From: JAKAVK01 sp964419095
GTDB taxonomy: Archaea; Micrarchaeota; Micrarchaeia; Micrarchaeales; CABMGC01
Assembly (NCBI GenBank): GCA_964419095.1
Contig: CAYQOG010000008.1
Location: 1 to 34,841 of the forward strand
Length of the DNA: 34,841 nt
Reading direction: 5' to 3'
Below the pieces are notes generated by a model. That model searched no databases. It was not told the origin of the DNA and saw only the letters and a list, made by a program, of their open reading frames with translations. The translations under genes and the position numbers were made by a program. Below, piece after piece: positions 30,132-34,841 of the stretch (positions are counted from its first letter, which is position 1; every line of letters starts with the position of its first letter).

Positions 30132-33100
30132 TCAAAGCCTCTTCTGCGAGCCGCCTTCTGCGAGCTCTTCTTCACTGAATCCTAGTTCCTTAAGTATCTT
30201 TAATGTGGCAGGAAGGACCTGGTGCTTGATGTAGTAATCCGCATCGTAGTCCTTTGCAAAGTCCTCAAGAACCGCCTTTTCTGAGATTGAACTGCCTTTC
30301 TTGGTTATAATGTATCCTATCGTTGTTCCTTCCACCTGGTCCTTCGTCTTCAGTCCTTCCTTCACAGCCTTCTGCGCTGCTGCCAGTTCCGGAGACTTTG
30401 AATCGTAGTTGTCTATTCCCTTCCTGAGCTGGGTGTAGATTACAAGGTCCTTCAGTTCTACCTGCCCTGACCTGAGTTTTGCAATGACTTCCTTTACAAC
30501 AGATACTGCCTTCTCCTTGCTGCCCTCATGCAGCACTGCTTCCAATACTTTTCTTTGCGCCTCCCTGGAGATGAATGACCAGTCCCTTCTCACGAGTTCG
30601 AATCCCTTTATCTTTATTCTCCCTGACTCAGAAAGCAGCGCATACTTCTTCTTTGCGCCTTTGCCTCCTTCGGCTCCTCCCTTCTTTCCTACGAATACGC
30701 CACGTACGTAGAAGTCTTCGAGCTCCAGTTCCATCGATTCTGGCAGTGACTTGTTAACTGTCTTCAGGAAAGTCTGTGCGTCGTCCTTTGTCTTGTTTCC
30801 AAGGAGTATGAACAATGAATCAGTATTGTGCACTAATATGCCATTTGCAAAGAATCTATGAGTTCCTTCAACCTCAAGATCATAAACGTAATCATTATAA
30901 CTTATTTCCTCAACTCTGACTGTTGCGCTAATATCAAATTCTTTGGGTCTAATGTACTTTTTCTGTGCCCCTGTTTCTTTATAATTTAGAATTCTGGAAT
31001 TCTTTGCATCAATCAAGAATCCGACCTTTTTAATGAATATATCCTTGGACTTAATATAAACATGGTAGCTGTACGTGCCACTCTTCTTTCCTTTGTAACT
31101 ATTCTCTGTATTCTCTTTAAATATAGAATTAGATATCCCTACCTCCCACAGCAATTTTCCTATCTTTCGTGCTAATTCATAGTCGATTGTACAATAATTT
31201 ATCATAGGCTTTCCAGATCTCATCGTCACTGTGCCATCAGAAGAGAAAAGTCCTCTTAAAAAGGCGTATATGTTTTCTTCCTTTTCGTTAAACATGAATT
31301 GAGGTACAATTTTCTTTGGACCTTCGTGCATTTCTAAGTCAAACAATCTTACAGTTTCTAATCCGTTTACTTCTACGTCGCCTTTAGTTCCTTTTCTTAT
31401 AATGTTTTTTATTATGCCTTTGCCTTTTAGAGGAATCAAAACCTTGTTTATGAATTCCTCTCTTTCGTTTCCGCATGATAGATAGAGGTAATAGCTCTTA
31501 CCATACTTATTCCTTTCAAATGAACCATCGCCAACAAAGAAACCCATCAATTCGTATAACTCTTTCTCATAACTACGCGTTGATACGTTTCCTCTTACAG
31601 ACTTCTTTTTAACTACAAGAGAGCTAATATCTTTTCCGATATCTGTTGGTTTAACTTCTGCAAGTCGTTCCATTACACTTTTCTTAGAGTAATAGCGAGT
31701 CTTAAGACCTATAAGTGAATGATCCTCAGTTACGTCGATGTACCAAGAATTAGTAAGCCACACGCGGTAAACTTTTTTGTTAGTGCGATGCCTCATTACA
31801 TAATTTACTCGTGCTAAGATAGTCCTGCCATTTGTATCCAATGTTTCCACATACAGTTCTTTTGGAAAATAATACTCTTTTCCTGAAGCGTCTTTTTTAT
31901 CGACCTTCCTAAATGCCTCCTCGATTTTCTGATCTATTATCGATATATTACTTTTATCACTGCTCACTCTTATTAGAGAATCTTTAGAAACGCTGTCCCC
32001 GTAGAGGACCTTGAATCCCATCTTCTCCGCATCCTCCATTGCCTTGTTTATGTAGAACCTTCCAAATGCTGTGACGCTGCTTGCAGCAGCCCTGTCATAC
32101 CATCTTGATCGTGCATAGCCGAGATATCCGTAGAATGAATTAGCGAGTATCTTGAGAGCCTGGGACCTTGCTGCGAGCTCCTTGCTGTCAGGATCCTTCT
32201 TGTAGGCCTTCTTCACTGCCGTACGCTCTGCAACAAGCATCTTCAGTGCCTTTGGTACTATTCCGTAGATATCCTTCCTGAATTTGGTGCCGTCTGGCGA
32301 TTCGTAGAAATCTCCGGTGCCTTTGGCTATGGTTGATGGATCTATATTGTGCGCTATTATTATCGAAGGGTACAGTCCCCTGAAGTCGAATACTGCGATA
32401 TTGTCGTAGATTCCCGCATCAGGCGTCTTTACGTATGCGCCCTCGAACGGGTTCGCTATCCTGTTTGTTATCTCTGACTCGCTGGGCTTGTTAGGTATCA
32501 ATTCGTTGTTATTCTTTGCGTATCTCATGAGAAGGTGCTCTACCAGCTGCCCCGTAGTAGATATTGAGGCCTCGCCCAGCGTCGTTCCTGCGACCTTCGC
32601 GACTTCGACTTCGAGAGGAAGGAAGAACTCGTAGAGCTTCTCCAATGCAAGCGAGTCGCTCAGCGAGTAGTCGGCAAGGTTCTCAAGGTCCTCCTTCGTA
32701 CCGTCCCATAGCTGCCAGATGTTCTTCTTCTCAACAGTAATCTTGGTATCGCCCACTATTGACCTGTAGACCTCCCCAAGCGTGAATCGGTTTATCCTTA
32801 GAAGCTTCTCTGATGCGCCCACTATGGAGACGAACTTGGTGACGTTATATACGTCCATGTTGGTTCTACCCGATATCTTCACTGCTTCCAGGAGACCGTG
32901 ATGCTCAGGCTTTACTTCCTCGCCGTATCTAGTTATGTCGAATTTTGTGCCGGTCTTCTCTGCCCTCTTGAGCAGGTATGGGAGGTCGAAGTTCGAGGAA
33001 TTGTAGCCTGCAATGACATCAGTCTTTGTCCTCTTTACGACATCGGAGAATGCGTCTATCATAGCCTTTTCCGTAGGGAATGACTGCACAAACGGCCTGT

Positions 33101-33719
33101 CTATCTTTTTTGTCGTAAGGACCTTTGATTCCTTGCCATTCGTGTAGCTTATCATTATCGAAGGATCGATTTCCGCCTTGGGAACCACTCTTGGATTGTA
33201 GGTTTCTATATCGAAGCAGATGTAGTTGAGCACTTCTCCCTTTACATCTGCCTTCGATATCGAGTCTATGGCAAAGAGTTCTTTCTCCCTGTGGGCCTTT
33301 ATCTTCACGCCTGACATGGGCGATATGTCCTTGTCTATCAGGTATCTCTTCCAGAAGACTATGTCGTATTCGTAGACTTCGCCAAATTCTCTCAAATAGT
33401 CGCTGAGCTTCGGAACGTGGCGCGTGTTTGTTACTTCAACCTTGTACGCGGATCTCTTCTCCCCTTTGAGCATCGTCTCTATTTTCGTTGCAGCCTTTAC
33501 CGAGATCTCTTCGTTGTTGTCAAGTATCTTTATGCTCTCCAGTGCCTTCTCGTTGGTATTGGCGTTGCTCGGCACAACGTAGAAATAAGGAAAGAAGGAA
33601 AAATCGAAAAGCGCGTATGTCTCGTCGCCGCGCTTCAGAGTCAGCCTTATGACGCTCCTGTTGTCAAGGTTCAGGTAACCCGCGTCCACTATTATGCCTT
33701 CCAGCTCTAATTCCTCCAT
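30132..33719 (-). CDS. polB: DNA polymerase B with an intein in the YGDTDS motif
   Basis: This is the replicative family B polymerase. Exonuclease motifs are CFDIETYNP near residue 168, SSNFDLPYLL and YSLSDSLALEKLYEF. Polymerase motif A is DFRGLYPSIII near 443, motif B is KILANSFYGYLGY near 522, and motif C (YGDTDS) is split after YGD. An intein of 390 residues occupies residues 576-965, and the spliced enzyme would have about 805 residues, close to the usual size. The extein is more GC-rich than the intein. ATG 33719 is chosen over TTG 33734 because no ribosome-binding site supports the latter and AGGATG lies near the ATG. It is followed by methionine aminopeptidase and preceded by a small unknown gene. 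Confidence 0.95.
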   Translation of the reverse strand: MEELELEGIIVDAGYLNLDNRSVIRLTLKRGDETYALFDFSFFPYFYVVPSNANTNEKALESIKILDNNEEISVKAATKIETMLKGEKRSAYKVEVTNTRHVPKLSDYLREFGEVYEYDIVFWKRYLIDKDISPMSGVKIKAHREKELFAIDSISKADVKGEVLNYICFDIETYNPRVVPKAEIDPSIMISYTNGKESKVLTTKKIDRPFVQSFPTEKAMIDAFSDVVKRTKTDVIAGYNSSNFDLPYLLKRAEKTGTKFDITRYGEEVKPEHHGLLEAVKISGRTNMDVYNVTKFVSIVGASEKLLRINRFTLGEVYRSIVGDTKITVEKKNIWQLWDGTKEDLENLADYSLSDSLALEKLYEFFLPLEVEVAKVAGTTLGEASISTTGQLVEHLLMRYAKNNNELIPNKPSESEITNRIANPFEGAYVKTPDAGIYDNIAVFDFRGLYPSIIIAHNIDPSTIAKGTGDFYESPDGTKFRKDIYGIVPKALKMLVAERTAVKKAYKKDPDSKELAARSQALKILANSFYGYLGYARSRWYDRAAASSVTAFGRFYINKAMEDAEKMGFKVLYGDSVSKDSLIRVSSDKSNISIIDQKIEEAFRKVDKKDASGKEYYFPKELYVETLDTNGRTILARVNYVMRHRTNKKVYRVWLTNSWYIDVTEDHSLIGLKTRYYSKKSVMERLAEVKPTDIGKDISSLVVKKKSVRGNVSTRSYEKELYELMGFFVGDGSFERNKYGKSYYLYLSCGNEREEFINKVLIPLKGKGIIKNIIRKGTKGDVEVNGLETVRLFDLEMHEGPKKIVPQFMFNEKEENIYAFLRGLFSSDGTVTMRSGKPMINYCTIDYELARKIGKLLWEVGISNSIFKENTENSYKGKKSGTYSYHVYIKSKDIFIKKVGFLIDAKNSRILNYKETGAQKKYIRPKEFDISATVRVEEISYNDYVYDLEVEGTHRFFANGILVHNTDSLFILLGNKTKDDAQTFLKTVNKSLPESMELELEDFYVRGVFVGKKGGAEGGKGAKKKYALLSESGRIKIKGFELVRRDWSFISREAQRKVLEAVLHEGSKEKAVSVVKEVIAKLRSGQVELKDLVIYTQLRKGIDNYDSKSPELAAAQKAVKEGLKTKDQVEGTTIGYIITKKGSSISEKAVLEDFAKDYDADYYIKHQVLPATLKILKELGFSEEELAEGGSQKRL
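30825..31994 (-). other. PolB intein with LAGLIDADG homing endonuclease (pol-c site)
   Basis: The insertion interrupts YGD/TDS. It starts with Ser (SVSKDSLIRV) and ends with VHN, followed by Thr, as needed for splicing. Block B is seen in VTEDHSLI, and the C-terminal blocks in YDLEVEGTHRFFANGILVHN. Two LAGLIDADG-type motifs, ELMGFFVGDGSF and FLRGLFSSDGTV, are spaced as in a two-motif homing endonuclease, each with an acidic residue. The length of 390 residues fits a full-length intein. It is AT-richer than the flanking exteins, which fits recent mobility. Splicing residues appear intact, so it is probably active in splicing. Confidence 0.93.
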
Positions 33720-33765
33720 GGCCCATCCTGACAAATAGCAATGACGCTGAGCCTTTCAGAGGGGT

Positions 33766-34164
33766 TTACTGGGTCTGTTCCAGCTTGGCCCTTGAGAGAG
33801 GCAGTGGAGCCGCAAAGCCTATCGAGTAGGCAACGAGCGTTCCGCGAGCACCGCACTCGAAGTTAAGCAGGTTTATGACATCTTCCGCATATTTCAGCGG
33901 AAGGGTCTTCTTCTCCTTCCATGTTGAGACTATCTCGTCCGCGTCCTTCCTGTTCTCCTTTGAGACGACGTTCCCCTCTATCTTTAGCTGCCCTATCTCC
34001 TTTGAGGCTGCGCCCTCGTATACAGCAGTGAACGTGAATCCAACTGTGACGTTCTCCTTGTCAACCTTCACATCCTCGAAGTTTATGTTGAACTTCATGT
34101 TGCTGATAGCTTCGCTGACCTTCCTGTTCGCTTCAACCTTAGTTACTTCTAGTCCTGTTATCAT
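33766..34164 (-). CDS. conserved-looking protein of unknown function
   Basis: I cannot assign this 132-residue protein. It alternates predicted beta strands (KFNINFEDVKVDKENVTVGFTFTAVYE, then IGQLKIEGNVVS) with helices (KYAEDVINLLNFECGARGTLVAYSIG). That layout is like small archaeal proteins of a SecB-like fold, but this is only a resemblance. It has no signal peptide or membrane helix. GTGAT lies three bases before the ATG, and a TATA-like ATTTATAAACC on the minus strand lies near 34199-34209. It is the first gene of a probable operon with DNA polymerase B (46 bases away) and methionine aminopeptidase. Confidence 0.7.
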   Translation of the reverse strand: MITGLEVTKVEANRKVSEAISNMKFNINFEDVKVDKENVTVGFTFTAVYEGAASKEIGQLKIEGNVVSKENRKDADEIVSTWKEKKTLPLKYAEDVINLLNFECGARGTLVAYSIGFAAPLPLSRAKLEQTQ

Positions 34165-34304
34165 TCTATCACTTTACTCAATTTCTTATGCCGTTCAAGG
34201 TTTATAAATCTATTTACGTCAGCTAGGCGAAGTTTCAAAGCAGGGGCAGGAAGCATGGTCAATAGCCATAAATTGCTATACATTCATATCTCTATCTGCA
34301 AAAA

Positions 34305-34379
34305 GGGCATGTGGCGTAACTTGGATAGCGCATCGGGCTTCGGACCCGAGGGTTGCGGGTTCAAATCCCGCCATGCCCG
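34305..34379 (+). tRNA. tRNA-Arg (anticodon TCG)
   Basis: The 75-base sequence folds as a tRNA. The acceptor stem GGGCATG (34305-34311) pairs with CATGCCC (34372-34378), with G as discriminator. The anticodon stem TCGGG/CCCGA encloses CTTCGGA, giving anticodon TCG at 34340-34342, which reads CGA (arginine). The T arm is GCGGG-TTCAAAT-CCCGC. There is no intron, and no CCA is encoded. Confidence 0.95.
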
Positions 34380-34582
34380 ATTGCTTTTGTAGACTGGGGA
34401 GCTGGTTTCAGGTATCTCTTAAGCTCTGCGACAATCTGCTCTGGGCTTTTGGAGCTATAAAGCACAGCTTGAATGTGCTTGATAGTTTCTGAGGTTTCTT
34501 TAACCTCCGCTGCTATTTTAGCCCAGTCCTGTTGCATAGTTTGCCATTTACCCTGTCTTACGTCTTCAAAGAAGTTTACCAT
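34361..34582 (-). CDS. small hypothetical protein whose 3' end overlaps tRNA-Arg
   Basis: This is a 73-residue frame rich in charged helix (FFEDVRQGKWQTMQQDW, then VKETSETIKHIQAVLYSSK and PEQIVAELKRYLK). The last residues, GHGGI, are encoded by the antisense of the tRNA-Arg 3' end, overlapping 19 bases. No ribosome-binding site is visible. It may be a real small gene, perhaps a remnant of an element that integrated at the tRNA 3' end, or a chance frame. The sequence looks protein-like, but no family was recognised. Confidence 0.4.
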   Translation of the reverse strand: MVNFFEDVRQGKWQTMQQDWAKIAAEVKETSETIKHIQAVLYSSKSPEQIVAELKRYLKPAPQSTKAIGHGGI

Positions 34583-34623
34583 TCTTTGGACTTTTACGTC
34601 TAAAACTATGAACGGGCGCCTTC

Positions 34624-34841
34624 CTACACAAATTCCTCATAGATCTTGAGCGTTTCCTCTGCTGTTCTCATCCACGTGAATCCTTTGGCATACTTCATGG
34701 CAGTTTTCCTCAGACTCTCATCATATCCCTTGTCCTTGAGGCGCCATAGCAGCTTTGCAATGCCTTTGGGACTGTCTGCTTTCATGCAGTATCTTGAGGT
34801 CTCACGCGGCACCTTGCCTTTGCTGTTTATAATAACAGGTA
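34624..34841 (-). CDS. glycosyltransferase family 4-like protein (partial, N-terminus beyond window)
   Basis: Only the last 72 residues are present. The frame continues to the right edge, reading PVIINSKGKVPRET, then ADSPKGIAKLLWRL, and ends with FTWMRTAEETLKIYEEFV. The last part is typical of GT-B fold family 4 glycosyltransferases, in which F(S/T)W..TA..T...Y is the final helix that crosses back to the N-terminal domain. Such enzymes transfer sugars from NDP-sugars in glycan or glycolipid synthesis. Substrate and full length cannot be seen. Confidence 0.75.
   Translation of the reverse strand, partial: PVIINSKGKVPRETSRYCMKADSPKGIAKLLWRLKDKGYDESLRKTAMKYAKGFTWMRTAEETLKIYEEFV

Overview
The window is archaeal. 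It carries archaeal/eukaryotic-type ribosomal proteins (S19e, L39e, L31e, L30e, L7Ae, S28e, L24e), Rpo11, aIF6, prefoldin alpha, a PDCD5-family protein, EF-2, a family B DNA polymerase and a type II methionine aminopeptidase. Starts are mostly preceded by GGTG or GGAGG Shine-Dalgarno sequences, AT-rich TATA boxes are visible, and TTG or GTG starts are frequent. The gene mix (small archaeal core plus a 2-oxoacid dehydrogenase complex, a succinate dehydrogenase and Lys/Ala/Pro-rich ribosomal protein tails) would fit an ARMAN-type archaeon such as Micrarchaeota, but that placement is inference, not something the sequence proves.

Layout. 1-2200: an AT-richer accessory patch with a truncated Lrp/AsnC-like regulator and, divergent from it, an ankyrin-like repeat protein behind a possible structured leader. 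2218-3755: a sugar nucleotidyltransferase (minus) and a pentapeptide-repeat protein (plus). 3790-9243: a tight operon for a complete pyruvate dehydrogenase-type complex (E1alpha, E1beta, E2, E3) ending in NAD kinase. 9253-11043 (minus): agmatinase, a DUF99 protein and Rpo11. 11192-15589: the S19e-PDCD5-L39e-L31e-aIF6-prefoldin alpha-FtsY cluster plus an ITPase, without the LX/L18a gene often found there. 15590-16903 (minus): a VirB11/GspE-type ATPase. 16996-21546: a succinate dehydrogenase/fumarate reductase operon in which the iron-sulfur subunit is fused to a two-helix membrane anchor, followed by an aspartase-like lyase. 21675-25381: L30e-S12-S7-EF-2, without NusA between L30e and S12. 25443-26627 (minus): an unrecognised helical-repeat protein. 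26782-27711: L7Ae-S28e-L24e behind a leader with competing hairpins. 27731-29182: an AT-rich Fic-domain gene controlled by a duplicated palindromic operator. 29194-34164 (minus): methionine aminopeptidase, an intein-containing DNA polymerase B and a small unknown protein. 34305 to the end: tRNA-Arg(TCG), a small ORF antisense to its 3' end, and the C-terminus of a glycosyltransferase.

Together the metabolic genes describe pyruvate to acetyl-CoA conversion and an aspartate-fumarate-succinate step linked to the membrane. The rest is mainly translation, replication and protein maturation. The most interesting points are the Fic operator array, the SdhD-SdhB fusion with an internal start signal, the L7Ae leader, the polymerase intein in the YGDTDS motif, a possible CTG start on the E1alpha gene, and unusual residues in EF-2 and S12. 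No stretch above 300 bases lacks a gene; the longest gap is about 250 bases at 798-1047.
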